From: Alphaproteobacteria bacterium
GTDB lineage: Bacteria > Pseudomonadota > Alphaproteobacteria > Micropepsales > Micropepsaceae
Reading direction: 5' to 3'
NCBI GenBank assembly: GCA_016783965.1
Contig: JADHVO010000002.1
Location: forward strand, 124,001-188,000
DNA length: 64,000 nucleotides
Made by a program: the position numbers and the translations under genes
Notes under the pieces: generated by a model
Told to the model about the DNA's origin: nothing
What the model saw: only the letters and a program-made list of their open reading frames with translations
Database searches by the model: none
In this document: one piece after another, positions 46,120 through 55,785 of the stretch
Layout: the number at the start of each line of letters is the position of its first letter
Numbering within the stretch: the first letter of the stretch is position 1

Positions 46120-47532
46120 TTAGCCGTTCACAACCGCCGCCTGTGGCGGCGGTTCCAGGGTTAAGGGGAGATAAACGTTGACCGTCGTTCCCTCGCCCAG
46201 CGTGCTGTCGATCCAGGCCCGGCCGCCGTGGAGTTCCGCAAGGCCGCGCACCAGCGCCAGCCCCAGCCCCGTCCCGCCGGATGCATGTCCGTAGCGGTTG
46301 TCGATCTGGGAGAACGGCTGGAAGACACGCTCCTGCTTGTCCGGCGCAATGCCCGGGCCGTTGTCGCTGACCCTGAGCAGGACGCCGGGCCCGGACCGGG
46401 CGCATGACACGTCAATGTCGCCGCCCTCGGGCGTGAATTTCACGGCATTGGAGACGAGGTTGAGCAGTATCTGCTTCACCGCGCGTTCGTCGGCGACGAC
46501 CAACGGCAAATCATGCGCGGCCCTGTGATGCAGTCTTTGTCCGCGGGCGCGGGCGCGCGGCAGCATCATGCGCTCCACGGTCTCGATCAGCGTCACGGCA
46601 TCGAGCGGGCGCGGATCGATCTCCATCCTTCCCGCCTCGATCTTGGCGACGTCGAGAAGATCGTTGATGAGGCTCAGAAGATGCGCGCCGGATGCGTTGA
46701 TGTCACGGGCATACTCGGCATAACGGTCGTTTGCATCGGGACCGAGCGCCTGCCGAGCAATGATATCGGAAAAGCCGAGGATTGCGTTCAGCGGCGTACG
46801 CAGCTCGTGGCTCATGTTCGCGAGGAACGCCGTCTTGGCGGAACTGGACGCTTCGGCCTCGTAGCGTTTGCGCAGTGCCTCTTCCATAGACGCACGCAAC
46901 GCCACCTGGAGGTCTTCGTTGTCGAACTGCATTTTTAGCTGCCGGTCGATCTTGCTACGGCCGCGCAGGCTCATCGTCAGGATGTAGGCCATCCAGACCG
47001 GAAGGAACACGGCGAGCACCGCAGGCACCATGCCGCTCGCGGTGTAGATACGGATGCCGAAGACGGTGACCAGCGGCAAAACTCCAGCGGCAAACACGCG
47101 CGCATGGATCAGGCGCGTATTCATCACGGCCCAGACAACGCCGCACATGATCATCGTGACGAAGATGTTGTTGACGTTGTTGCCGTCCTGCCAATAAAGC
47201 CAGCCGGTAAGACCCCAGGCAGCGCTGAGCACAGCCTGCAGCACGAGCAGCCGAATCTCCATGCGGGGCTCGTCTGCAATCCCGCGCCGGCTGCGGTGCC
47301 ACGTGATGAAGGCCATCGCGGCAAGCGTCGCCTGAACGGCCGCGGCGATGGCCATGTGGTTGAGCGGGATGTGACCGAATACGTCGCCCCAGAAGCGGAG
47401 GGGGATAAACAGGATGATCGCAGCCACCGGATTGATGATGATGGTGAGCGGCAGTGAGGCGATGACCTGTTTGAGCCGCTCGGAGCGGTACCGGGGCTCC
47501 TCATGCGTCGAAAGAATTGCCAGCAGGTTCAT
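46120..47532 (-). CDS. membrane sensor histidine kinase (second of a tandem pair)
   Basis: 470 residues from ATG at 47532; a GTG ten codons upstream is an alternative. Six hydrophobic segments precede the linker ASMEEALRKRYEAEASSSAKTA. HisKA has the same SHELRTPLNAILGFSDII as its paralogue. HATPase has NLVSNAVKFTPEGG, DNGPGIAPDKQ and GGTGLGLALVRGLAELHGG. The catalytic parts are nearly identical to the downstream copy, while the membrane domains differ more, which fits duplication followed by sensor divergence. No cognate response regulator is in view. It is divergent from parE. Confidence 0.9.
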   Translation of the reverse strand: MNLLAILSTHEEPRYRSERLKQVIASLPLTIIINPVAAIILFIPLRFWGDVFGHIPLNHMAIAAAVQATLAAMAFITWHRSRRGIADEPRMEIRLLVLQAVLSAAWGLTGWLYWQDGNNVNNIFVTMIMCGVVWAVMNTRLIHARVFAAGVLPLVTVFGIRIYTASGMVPAVLAVFLPVWMAYILTMSLRGRSKIDRQLKMQFDNEDLQVALRASMEEALRKRYEAEASSSAKTAFLANMSHELRTPLNAILGFSDIIARQALGPDANDRYAEYARDINASGAHLLSLINDLLDVAKIEAGRMEIDPRPLDAVTLIETVERMMLPRARARGQRLHHRAAHDLPLVVADERAVKQILLNLVSNAVKFTPEGGDIDVSCARSGPGVLLRVSDNGPGIAPDKQERVFQPFSQIDNRYGHASGGTGLGLALVRGLAELHGGRAWIDSTLGEGTTVNVYLPLTLEPPPQAAVVNG

Positions 47533-47694
47533 GACGTCCGCACGGATCTCTGGGGCCAGCACGCCGCCATTGTTTTCAATCCTAGGTAAGGCAAGTTAAG
47601 AAAGGACTGAGCGAAGCCCCCGCAGTTCCAACGCAGCAAGTTTTCGTTAACCTGAGAGAGGCGCGCGAATCGCGCCTTCCAATCGCTTCGAGAC

Positions 47695-49716
47695 ATGGCA
47701 AAAAACAAAGACCTGTTCGACAACGAAACCCCTTCCTCCAAGGGCTATACCGCCAAAGACATCGAGGTTCTGGAAGGGCTGGAACCCGTCCGCCGCCGAC
47801 CCGGCATGTATATCGGCGGCACGGACAGCGCGGCGCTGCATCACCTGGCGGCGGAAATCCTCGACAACGCGATGGACGAGGCCGTCATGGGCTTTGCCAC
47901 CAAGATCGAGATGGAGCTTCAGCCGGGCGACGTGCTGATTATCCACGACAACGGCCGTGGCATCCCGACCGACCCGCATCCCAAGTTCAAGAACAAGTCG
48001 GCGCTGGAAGTGATCATGACCACGCTGCATGCCGGCGGAAAGTTCGGCGGCAAGGTCTATGACACCTCGGGCGGCCTGCACGGCGTTGGCGCATCGGTGG
48101 TGAACGCGCTGTCGGACTGGATGGAGGTCGAGGCATGGCGCGACCGCGACGGCCACAAGATGCGCTTCGAGCGCGGCAAGGCGATCGGGAAGCTCAAAGA
48201 ACTTGGAACCGCGAACCGCCGCGGCACGATCGTCTCGTTCCATCCCGATCCGCTGATCTTCAAGGACAACCCGCATTTCTCGCCGGCGACGCTGCATCGC
48301 ATGGCGAAGTCGAAGGCGTACCTGTCGCGCGGCGTCGAGATCCACTGGAAGTGCGATCCGTCGCTGATCAAGGGTGATACGCCGGCAGAGGATGTGCTGC
48401 GCTTTCCGGACGGCATGCTCGACTTCCTCAAATGGGAAATCGGTACCGCGGCACTGATCAGCCCGCGCATCTTCTACTGGCCGCCGACCGCTGCCGAGCA
48501 GGCGGAAGAAGACGAGGCGCGCAAGAAGCGCGGTGAAAAGAAGGCAGAGGCCAAGAAGGAGGCGGTCGAATGGGCCGTGACGTGGACGCCACAGATCGAT
48601 CCGTTCGTACACTCGTATTGCAACACGATCCCGACATCGCAGGGCGGCACGCATGAACAGGGGCTGCGCAATGCGCTGACCAAGGCGCTGCGCGCGCATG
48701 GCGAGCGGACGAACAACAGGAAGACGTCGCTGATCACCGCCGACGATGTGATGGCGGGCGCGTGCGGCGTGCTGTCGGTCTTCATCCGCGAGCCGGAATT
48801 CCAGGGACAGACGAAGGACAAGCTGTCGTCGCCGGAAGCCCAGCGGCTGACCGAAAACGTGGTGCGCGATCACTTCGATCACTGGCTGGCGGAGAGTCCT
48901 TCGGACGCAGACAGGCTGCTCGATTTCGTCATCGAACAGGCGGAAGACCGGCTGAAGCGACGGCAGGAGAAGGAGACGCAGCGCAAATCGGCGACGCGCA
49001 AGCTGCGCCTGCCCGGCAAGCTGGCCGACTGCACCCGCGACGGGCGCGACGGGACGGAGATATTCCTGGTCGAGGGCGACAGCGCCGGCGGCTCGGCGAA
49101 GCAGGCGCGCGACCGCGCCACGCAGGCGGTGCTGCCGCTGCGCGGCAAGATCCTGAACGTCGCGAGCGCCGCAGCGGGCAAGCTTCAGCAGAACCAGGAA
49201 CTGGCGGACCTTGTGCAGGCGCTCGGTTGCGGGACGGGCGCGAAATACCGCGAGGGCGATCTGCGCTACGACCGCGTGATCGTGATGACCGACGCGGACG
49301 TGGATGGCGCGCATATCGCGTCGCTGCTGCTCACCTTCTTCTATCGCGAGATTCCGCAGCTGATCCGCGAGGGGCACCTATATCTCGCCATGCCGCCGCT
49401 CTATCGCCTGACACAGGGTGCGAAGTCGGCCTATGCGCGCGACGAGAAGCACCGCGACGAACTGCTCAAGACGGAGTTCAAGGGTTCGGGCAAGGTCGAA
49501 GTCGGGCGCTTCAAGGGGCTGGGCGAGATGATGCCGGCACAGCTCAAGGAAACGACGATGAAGCCCGGCAGCCGCACGCTCGTGAAGGTTGACGCCGCCG
49601 ACGACTCCAGGAAAGAAACCGAGAGCATCGTAGAGCGCCTGATGGGCAAGAAACCGGAGCTGCGCTTCCAGTACATCCAGGAAAACGCGCAGTTCGCGAC
49701 TGGCGTCGACGTCTAG
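47695..49716 (+). CDS. parE: DNA topoisomerase IV subunit B
   Basis: The ATPase subunit of the decatenating topoisomerase, 673 residues. GHKL domain: EILDNAMDEA, DNGRGIPTD, GLHGVGASVVNALS. TOPRIM domain: LVEGDSAGGSAKQ and MTDADVDGAHI with its acidic metal triad. The C-terminal FKGLGEMMPAQLKETTM is canonical, and the length (no 170-residue insert) distinguishes ParE from enterobacterial GyrB. A short hairpin (GGCGCG / CGCGCC, 47660-47676) lies in the leader. The stop TAG overlaps the stop of the convergent methyltransferase in a shared CTAG. Confidence 0.95.
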   Translation: MAKNKDLFDNETPSSKGYTAKDIEVLEGLEPVRRRPGMYIGGTDSAALHHLAAEILDNAMDEAVMGFATKIEMELQPGDVLIIHDNGRGIPTDPHPKFKNKSALEVIMTTLHAGGKFGGKVYDTSGGLHGVGASVVNALSDWMEVEAWRDRDGHKMRFERGKAIGKLKELGTANRRGTIVSFHPDPLIFKDNPHFSPATLHRMAKSKAYLSRGVEIHWKCDPSLIKGDTPAEDVLRFPDGMLDFLKWEIGTAALISPRIFYWPPTAAEQAEEDEARKKRGEKKAEAKKEAVEWAVTWTPQIDPFVHSYCNTIPTSQGGTHEQGLRNALTKALRAHGERTNNRKTSLITADDVMAGACGVLSVFIREPEFQGQTKDKLSSPEAQRLTENVVRDHFDHWLAESPSDADRLLDFVIEQAEDRLKRRQEKETQRKSATRKLRLPGKLADCTRDGRDGTEIFLVEGDSAGGSAKQARDRATQAVLPLRGKILNVASAAAGKLQQNQELADLVQALGCGTGAKYREGDLRYDRVIVMTDADVDGAHIASLLLTFFYREIPQLIREGHLYLAMPPLYRLTQGAKSAYARDEKHRDELLKTEFKGSGKVEVGRFKGLGEMMPAQLKETTMKPGSRTLVKVDAADDSRKETESIVERLMGKKPELRFQYIQENAQFATGVDV

Positions 49717-50777
49717 CCGTGGCCCGCGATCCAGGTTTCCAGCACCTTCCCGCGGTGAGCGACGCCGATACGGACGGCATCGCCCGCCTTCAGCGTCTGC
49801 GGTACTGCGAATGGTGCGAAGCTGGGGCTTGAGAAGAACCGCAGCCCGGGCTCGGGGCGCGCCTCGAGCACGTTCTCGTCGTCCAGTTCGAGCTTGATCC
49901 AATAGATGGCGCCGTTTACCTCGCAATCCTGTTCGGCCTGCAGCCCGAGTTCGATCTCGCCGCGCTGAGAAGAGCCGGTGAAGTCGAACCGGAAGGCCTG
50001 CTGCGGCTGCGACAGAAGGCGAATGTCCGGATCGCCGATCCTGAGGATGTGTGCCGCGGACACGAAATCGCGCATCGGCGAGAGGTCGAAACCACAGGTA
50101 TCGCGCACTGTGTTGCGGAGATCGGGCGACCAGCCGAGCGCGACTTGCAGGGAAACCGCACGCGGCAGGACCGGCGCGCCGGACGCGAGCAGGCGAGCCT
50201 GGGCATCGGCGATCAGCGGGAGCGGCTCGAAGTCGAACAGGTTGTCGCCGAAGATATCGCAGAAGAGCAGATCGGCGGGGCGCGGAAGATCGGCCGGCTG
50301 AAGCTCGCGCGAACTCCTGGTGAGGACCGTGATCCTTTCGGCAAGGCCGTTACGCACGACCAGCTCCCGGGCGAGTTGCGCGACGACCGGCTGCGTGTCG
50401 CAGGTCGTAACGGTCGCACCGGCGCGGGCAGCCATGAGCGCCAGCATACCTGCGCCGGTACCGATTTCGAGCACGTGCATGCCTGGCCTGATCGCGCGGC
50501 GCAGGGCGCGGTCCCATGTCTCGTTCCGCCGCGCATCGTTCATCATCGGCACGTGGTAGCCGGGGATCAATCCTGCCATGAGCCGCCGTGCACGCGTGGC
50601 CGCGCGCGGATCGTCACCGGCCGCAGCCAGCGCCTCGCGCGCGACTTCCAGCGCCCGCAGCGGGACCTTCTTGTGGGCAACGACCTCTGCCAAACCGGCA
50701 AGGTTGTAGGCATAGTTCGGCTTGCCGCGGAGGCCGGCGCGAAACGTGGTGATCATCTGTTCGATGTCGTCGCTCAC
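49713..50777 (-). CDS. SAM-dependent methyltransferase with helical N-terminus (PRMT-like)
   Basis: 354 residues from a GTG that overlaps the stop of the M28 peptidase by 4 bases. The first 70 residues look like a short helical-repeat region. A Rossmann methyltransferase domain follows: HVLEIGTGAGMLALMAARAG (motif I), TCDTQPVVAQLA and a DLLFCDIFGDNLFDFE motif. A C-terminal beta barrel-like part (LELDDENVLEARPEPGL) resembles protein arginine methyltransferases. The substrate is unknown; protein methylation is the closest inference. Confidence 0.82.
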   Translation of the reverse strand: MSDDIEQMITTFRAGLRGKPNYAYNLAGLAEVVAHKKVPLRALEVAREALAAAGDDPRAATRARRLMAGLIPGYHVPMMNDARRNETWDRALRRAIRPGMHVLEIGTGAGMLALMAARAGATVTTCDTQPVVAQLARELVVRNGLAERITVLTRSSRELQPADLPRPADLLFCDIFGDNLFDFEPLPLIADAQARLLASGAPVLPRAVSLQVALGWSPDLRNTVRDTCGFDLSPMRDFVSAAHILRIGDPDIRLLSQPQQAFRFDFTGSSQRGEIELGLQAEQDCEVNGAIYWIKLELDDENVLEARPEPGLRFFSSPSFAPFAVPQTLKAGDAVRIGVAHRGKVLETWIAGHG

Positions 50778-53053
50778 AGCGTCAGCTTGCCGAAGACGAT
50801 CGTCGTGTTGCCGCTCTGCGCGGCGACTGTCGTGGCCGGGCGCGCGTGCAGCAGTTTTGCGGCGTCGTCGGGCAGGCCATAGGTCTGTTCGCCGAGCGTG
50901 AACTCGACCTTCGCCGGCGTGGCGAAGGTCAGCTTCAGGCGCATGCTGCGGCAATCGTCGGTCACGCAGGCGATGATCGTGCCCGCGGGGTTGAGGCTGT
51001 CGGGGCTGGGCGTGAAGGTCTGGCCGCGGAACTCCACCTTCGTGAGGCCGGCACTCTTTGGCACCACCACGACGACGCGGTTGGCGCTGTCCGAGGCGTG
51101 AACGGTGAGCGTCATGGTGCGGCCGCTGCCTTGCGGGCCGATAACAGCGTCGGCGGACGGCGCGTCGAAGCGCGTCTCGCCGGCCGGCGCGAGATACATG
51201 CCCATGCGCGCGAGCGGCGTCACCTGCTCCGGTTTGTCGGAAAACGGCATCACGGCCCGGAAGGCTGCGGGGATCGGTGCGGCGGTCTCGAGACCCCACG
51301 AAGCCTTGCCGGCCACGTGGTCGTCGATGAAGTTTATGTTGAGGCGCTGCGGCGCGATCGTGCTGTAGGCGGGCTGAAGGCCGGAGATCACTGCGGCGAC
51401 GACTGCGGCCGTGGAGATGCCGATGGTCATCCATTGCCACATACCGCGGCTCATCGGATGAACCGCCAGCAGCGGCAGCAGCGTCATCGCGCCGAATGCG
51501 GCCGTGACCGTTATCAGCGGATGCAGCGCAAGGCCCTGGAGGCTCTCGCTCAAGGCGGAGAGCGAGAGCCAGATGAGGAGCGGCGAGAGTGCGGCGCCGA
51601 AGATCGCGAGTTGGGCCCACCCGCCGGTCCACGATTCCATGAGCCGCGACTGCACGGCGAGCAGAATCGCGGCCACGATGGCCGGGAACAGGAAGTAAGG
51701 GCTAAAGCCCGGCAGGAACCAGGCGGTGGCGACCGCGAGCACAGCAATCCAGAGCCAGACCGACAGCGCGGTGAGGCGCGCGGTCGAGGTGCGCAAGGCA
51801 AGCAACGTCGCGGCGATCACAGCGAGCAGCAGCGCGATCCGCAGGGCGAGCGGATGAGCGTAGCCCGGGTCGGACTGCCCCGAAACAAGCGACGCAATGA
51901 GGTGCAGCAACCAGCCGAAGACAGCGGCTCCCACCAGAACGACGAGCGGAATCGAGAACGCAGCCAGACGGCGGCCGATGCCGAGCACTTCGCCCTTCGA
52001 GAACCAGGCGGTTGCGGCGAGGGCAAGGAGCGAGAGGATCGCCAGCGGCAGCGCCCAGCTTGCCGGCATGCGCGGCAGCAGATGGCCCACAAGCGAAATG
52101 TAGACCGCATCGCCACCTTGCAGGCTGTCGAAATCGGTCTGAATCAGGCTGGTGACAACGCCGATGAGGTTGTCGCCATGCATCTGAAGCGTCTGCTGGC
52201 TCAGATTCTCGCGCCGGTCGAGCGCGGTGTGATAGTGCGCGACCTCTCCGATGAACGCGAAGTTGTAGCCACTGAGGCCCTTGTTCAGGAAAATCGTGAA
52301 ATCGGTGTCGTTGGGCAGCATTCGGTAGATCGTCGCGAACAGCGAGCTTGTCGCGTATTCGGGAACGCTCTTCGCATAGAGATCGATCAGCTTCTCGTCA
52401 CCGGGGCTGGTCTGGAAGAGAAGGCTCGGGCCCTGGTTGCCGCGCGCCTCGACGTTGACGGCGATACCGACATTGCCGCGGAACGCCGCATTGCCGGCAT
52501 AGGCTGCGGCACCCAGCAGACCGGCCTCTTCACCATCAGTGATGACGGCGATGATCGGATGCTGTGTCGCAAGCGCACGCGCCTTGAGCGCACGGACGGC
52601 TTCGAGGATGGTGGCGACGCCCGACAGGTCGTCGGCCGCGCCCGGGCCGGCCGGCACCGAGTCATAATGCGCGAGCAGGACGATCGCCTTGCCCTGCCCC
52701 GGCGCGACCTCGGCCACGATGTCTTCGACGGTGCCACAGGCAAAGAAGCCGAACGCGGCACGGCCGTTGCAGCCGTTGGCGCGGTAGACATCGGTCTTGA
52801 TGCCGAGGGTGGCAAACTCCGCGCGCACGCGGTCGCGGATCGCCTTATTGGCGGCGGAAGAGACAGGATGCGGCACCTGCGGGCCCAGGATGCGGCCGAG
52901 GGTGGCGTAGGCGCGGGCAGCAGAGAAATCGGTCGGCGGCGCATCGAGGCCGCGCGCGGCAGGCAGACCGTCGAACGTTGCGCCAACAAACCAGATCGCG
53001 GCGGCAACGAGCGTCAACAATACGACGCGGAGCAATCCGCCGCTTGTCTCCAT
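50774..53053 (-). CDS. M28 family metallopeptidase with C-terminal membrane domain
   Basis: 759 residues. An N-terminal membrane segment is followed by an M28 aminopeptidase domain: zinc ligands in LLAHYDSVPAGPGAADDLSG and TDGEEAGLLGA, and VEARGNQG. The C-terminal half contains about eight hydrophobic helices and a final beta-rich soluble part. This resembles bacterial Fxna-like/YPFS-type membrane M28 peptidases. The peptidase domain probably faces the periplasm. The start METSGGLL is preferred to an ATG 15 codons upstream. Confidence 0.88.
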   Translation of the reverse strand: METSGGLLRVVLLTLVAAAIWFVGATFDGLPAARGLDAPPTDFSAARAYATLGRILGPQVPHPVSSAANKAIRDRVRAEFATLGIKTDVYRANGCNGRAAFGFFACGTVEDIVAEVAPGQGKAIVLLAHYDSVPAGPGAADDLSGVATILEAVRALKARALATQHPIIAVITDGEEAGLLGAAAYAGNAAFRGNVGIAVNVEARGNQGPSLLFQTSPGDEKLIDLYAKSVPEYATSSLFATIYRMLPNDTDFTIFLNKGLSGYNFAFIGEVAHYHTALDRRENLSQQTLQMHGDNLIGVVTSLIQTDFDSLQGGDAVYISLVGHLLPRMPASWALPLAILSLLALAATAWFSKGEVLGIGRRLAAFSIPLVVLVGAAVFGWLLHLIASLVSGQSDPGYAHPLALRIALLLAVIAATLLALRTSTARLTALSVWLWIAVLAVATAWFLPGFSPYFLFPAIVAAILLAVQSRLMESWTGGWAQLAIFGAALSPLLIWLSLSALSESLQGLALHPLITVTAAFGAMTLLPLLAVHPMSRGMWQWMTIGISTAAVVAAVISGLQPAYSTIAPQRLNINFIDDHVAGKASWGLETAAPIPAAFRAVMPFSDKPEQVTPLARMGMYLAPAGETRFDAPSADAVIGPQGSGRTMTLTVHASDSANRVVVVVPKSAGLTKVEFRGQTFTPSPDSLNPAGTIIACVTDDCRSMRLKLTFATPAKVEFTLGEQTYGLPDDAAKLLHARPATTVAAQSGNTTIVFGKLTL

Positions 53054-53066
53054 GGCTCCCCTCCCG

Positions 53067-53921
53067 TTAGCGGGCGAGAGTTGCCTCCGGCAGGTCAATT
53101 GTCGAGGGGGCCGCCGTCACCGGACGGCCCCAGCGGAACGGCTGGAGCATCTGGCCGATGAAGCCTTCAGGCATGGGATCGTCGATGCCGAACACCGCCG
53201 GCTGGCGGCGCGGCATGTAGAACGTGCCGAACAGGAGATCCCAAAGCGGCAGGGCGCCGGCGAAATTCTTGTCCTGGCCCTCGTCCGCCTTGGTGTGATG
53301 CCAGCGATGGAAAGCAGGGCTCGCGAACACGTAGCGGAACGGGCCCAAATCCCAGCTCACATTCGCATGAATCATGATCGCGTAGAACGTGGTGATCGGC
53401 GCATAGAGCGCGACCGTGGTGAGGTTGAAGCCGAGCGCCACCAGCGGGATCGCCTGGATCAGTTTGCTGCCGAGCTCGTTCACGGGATGCAACCGGACGG
53501 ACGAGAGCCAATCGAGTTCTTGCGACGAATGGTGCACGGCGTGGAAACGCCAGAGCTTGCGGCCATGAAACCAGCGGTGCTGCCAGTAGCCCAGGAAGTC
53601 GCCGACGATGAAGACCCCGATGCCCTGCGCCCAAAGCGGCTGGTGGCTCAAGAGGCCGTGGCCCTGCGCAAGCGTGTTGAAGTGCAGACCGAAGAAATAA
53701 ATCAGGGGAAACAGAGCTGCGCCCATGGCAATCGGGGTTACGGCTTTGGTGACGATCGTCCAGAGCCAGTAGATGCAGTCCGTCCAGAAGCCCTTGCGGA
53801 CGATCTTCTGCCCGGGAACCGAGGGCCAGAAGCGGGCGATCACCCAGTAGATCGCGGTAAGGCCGCCGAACGCGATCAGCAGCCCGATCAACTGATGCAG
53901 GAGGTCCTTGTGCTGGGCCAA
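53067..53921 (-). CDS. sterol desaturase / fatty acid hydroxylase family protein
   Basis: 284 residues from a TTG preceded by the strong ribosome site AAGGGGAG at five bases; no ATG fits as well, and the longer ATG reading at 54041 has no support. Several membrane helices. The di-iron His clusters are visible: WQHRWFHGRKLWRFHAVHHS and a later HRWHHTKADEG. Members hydroxylate or desaturate sterols, hopanoid- or carotenoid-type lipids. Substrate is not known. It is divergent from the DEAD-box gene and may share a unit with the M28 peptidase 13 bases downstream. Confidence 0.88.
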   Translation of the reverse strand: MAQHKDLLHQLIGLLIAFGGLTAIYWVIARFWPSVPGQKIVRKGFWTDCIYWLWTIVTKAVTPIAMGAALFPLIYFFGLHFNTLAQGHGLLSHQPLWAQGIGVFIVGDFLGYWQHRWFHGRKLWRFHAVHHSSQELDWLSSVRLHPVNELGSKLIQAIPLVALGFNLTTVALYAPITTFYAIMIHANVSWDLGPFRYVFASPAFHRWHHTKADEGQDKNFAGALPLWDLLFGTFYMPRRQPAVFGIDDPMPEGFIGQMLQPFRWGRPVTAAPSTIDLPEATLAR

Positions 53922-54004
53922 ACGCTCCCCTTCCCGGCTTGGACAGCGATCAAACGGCCGGGCACAGCATACTCCGTCGCCAGAACCGCGGTGAAATTGC
54001 GGAG

Positions 54005-54032
54005 TTGAAAATTGCCCAAATAACCCTATATT
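54005..54032 (+). promoter_or_regulatory. promoter of the DEAD-box helicase gene
   Basis: TTGAAA (54005-54010) and TATATT (54027-54032) are 16 bases apart. The transcript would have a leader of about 70 bases. Confidence 0.5.
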
Positions 54033-54109
54033 GCACTGCACTAAGCGAGTCGGTCGCCAATCCGGGCGGACCGAACGGGCGCCTCAGATTGCGCCCACAC
54101 TAGGAGCGC

Positions 54110-55780
54110 ATGACGAGTGAGACGAGCACCGGCGCGGAAGCCGGTATGGAAGAATCTCAGGTTTCTTCGAATTTTGTAGCCGATATCCCAGCCGCCGAGC
54201 CTCAGCCTGCCAATGGATTTGAGACCCTTGGGCTTTCGCCCGAGATCCTGAAGGCGGTGGCCGACAGCGGTTACACCACCCCTACCCCTATCCAGGCGCA
54301 AGGTATCCCCAAGGTGCTGGAGCGCCGCGACCTGATCGGGATCGCGCAGACCGGCACCGGCAAGACCGCGTCGTTCACGCTGCCGATGATCGAGATGCTG
54401 GCGCGCGGCCGCGCCAAGGCGCGCATGCCGCGCTCACTGATCCTGGAGCCGACGCGCGAGCTGGCGGCGCAGGTGGCGGAGAGCTTCGAGAAGTACGGCA
54501 AGTACAACAAGCTCTCGATGGCTCTGCTGATCGGCGGCACCTCGTTCGAGGATCAGGACAAGAAGCTGGATCGCGGCGTGGACGTTCTGATCGCCACGCC
54601 CGGACGCCTGCTCGATCATTTCGAGCGCGGCAAGCTGATGCTGTCGCAGGTTAACATCCTCGTCATCGATGAAGCCGACCGCATGCTGGACATGGGGTTC
54701 ATCCCGGACGTTGAGCGTATCTGCAAGCTCCTGCCGTTCACGCGGCAGACGCTCTTCTATTCGGCGACCATGCCGCCCGAGATCACGCGGCTGACCGAGC
54801 AGTTCCTGCACAATCCGGCACGCATCGAAGTGGCGCGCCCCGCGACTGCCGCATCGACGATCACGCAGGAACTGGTGCAGGTACCGGCGAACGACTGGGC
54901 CAAGCGCGAGGCGCTGCGCCGCCTGATCCGCGAGGCTGGCGAGATCACCAACGCGATCGTGTTCTGCAACCGCAAGCGCGACGTCGATATCGTTGCGAAG
55001 TCGCTCCAGAAGCACGGATTCAATGCCGCCCCGCTGCACGGCGACCTCGACCAGTCGCTGCGCATGAAGACGCTGGAAGGTTTCCGCACCGGGGCGATCC
55101 AGCTTCTGGTGGCGTCGGACGTGGCAGCACGCGGCCTCGACATCTCGTCGGTGAGCCATGTGTTCAACTTCGATGTCCCGTTTCACCCGGACGACTACAT
55201 CCACCGCATCGGCCGCACCGGCCGTGCGGGACGCATCGGTTTCGCCTACACGCTGGTGACGCCGCGCGACGACAAGCAGGTGGACGCGATCGAGAAGCTG
55301 ATGAAACTGAAGATCAACCGCCGCGTGATGAGCGACATCGAGGTGCGGGAAGACCGCGGCACGCGGCGCGAGGAACGCGGTGGGCGCGGCGGCGATCGCC
55401 GTGGTGGACGCGACCGCGGTCGGCGCGGCGACCGGTTCAAGCCGGAGAAGTATCACGATCATGTCGCCTCGATGGAGCCGACGCAGGTGGTCGATGCGCC
55501 GGCGGTGGCCGACGCTGCTGCACCTGTTGAGCAACCCGTCGCCAAGGCGCCGCGCGAGCACAAGCCGCGCCAAGATCAGCGTCCGCGTCACGAAAAGAAG
55601 CACGAGCCGCGTCGCGAACAGCAGGGGCATCAGGCGCATGGCCAGCAAGCCAAACGCGAGAAGCCGCATCGGGCGCATCAGGACCGCAAGAACGATGCGA
55701 CTCCGGTAAAGCCGGAACGGCACGAACTGCCCGCGTTCCTGTTCCGGCCGATCAACCTGCCGAAGAAGGCGGACGCCTAA
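54110..55780 (+). CDS. DEAD-box RNA helicase, RhlE-like
   Basis: 556 residues. The helicase core is complete: Q motif GFETLGLSPEILKAV with PTPIQAQGIP, motif I AQTGTGKT, Ia PTRELAAQ, II DEAD, III SAT, V ARGLDIS and VI HRIGRTGR. After about residue 400 an Arg/Gly-rich segment (RGGRGGDRRGGRDRGRRGD) is followed by a long basic, His/Gln-rich tail. Such tails bind RNA non-specifically. It likely works in ribosome assembly, RNA decay or cold adaptation. The next gene starts five bases after its stop. Confidence 0.95.
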   Translation: MTSETSTGAEAGMEESQVSSNFVADIPAAEPQPANGFETLGLSPEILKAVADSGYTTPTPIQAQGIPKVLERRDLIGIAQTGTGKTASFTLPMIEMLARGRAKARMPRSLILEPTRELAAQVAESFEKYGKYNKLSMALLIGGTSFEDQDKKLDRGVDVLIATPGRLLDHFERGKLMLSQVNILVIDEADRMLDMGFIPDVERICKLLPFTRQTLFYSATMPPEITRLTEQFLHNPARIEVARPATAASTITQELVQVPANDWAKREALRRLIREAGEITNAIVFCNRKRDVDIVAKSLQKHGFNAAPLHGDLDQSLRMKTLEGFRTGAIQLLVASDVAARGLDISSVSHVFNFDVPFHPDDYIHRIGRTGRAGRIGFAYTLVTPRDDKQVDAIEKLMKLKINRRVMSDIEVREDRGTRREERGGRGGDRRGGRDRGRRGDRFKPEKYHDHVASMEPTQVVDAPAVADAAAPVEQPVAKAPREHKPRQDQRPRHEKKHEPRREQQGHQAHGQQAKREKPHRAHQDRKNDATPVKPERHELPAFLFRPINLPKKADA

Positions 55781-55785
55781 AGCGC

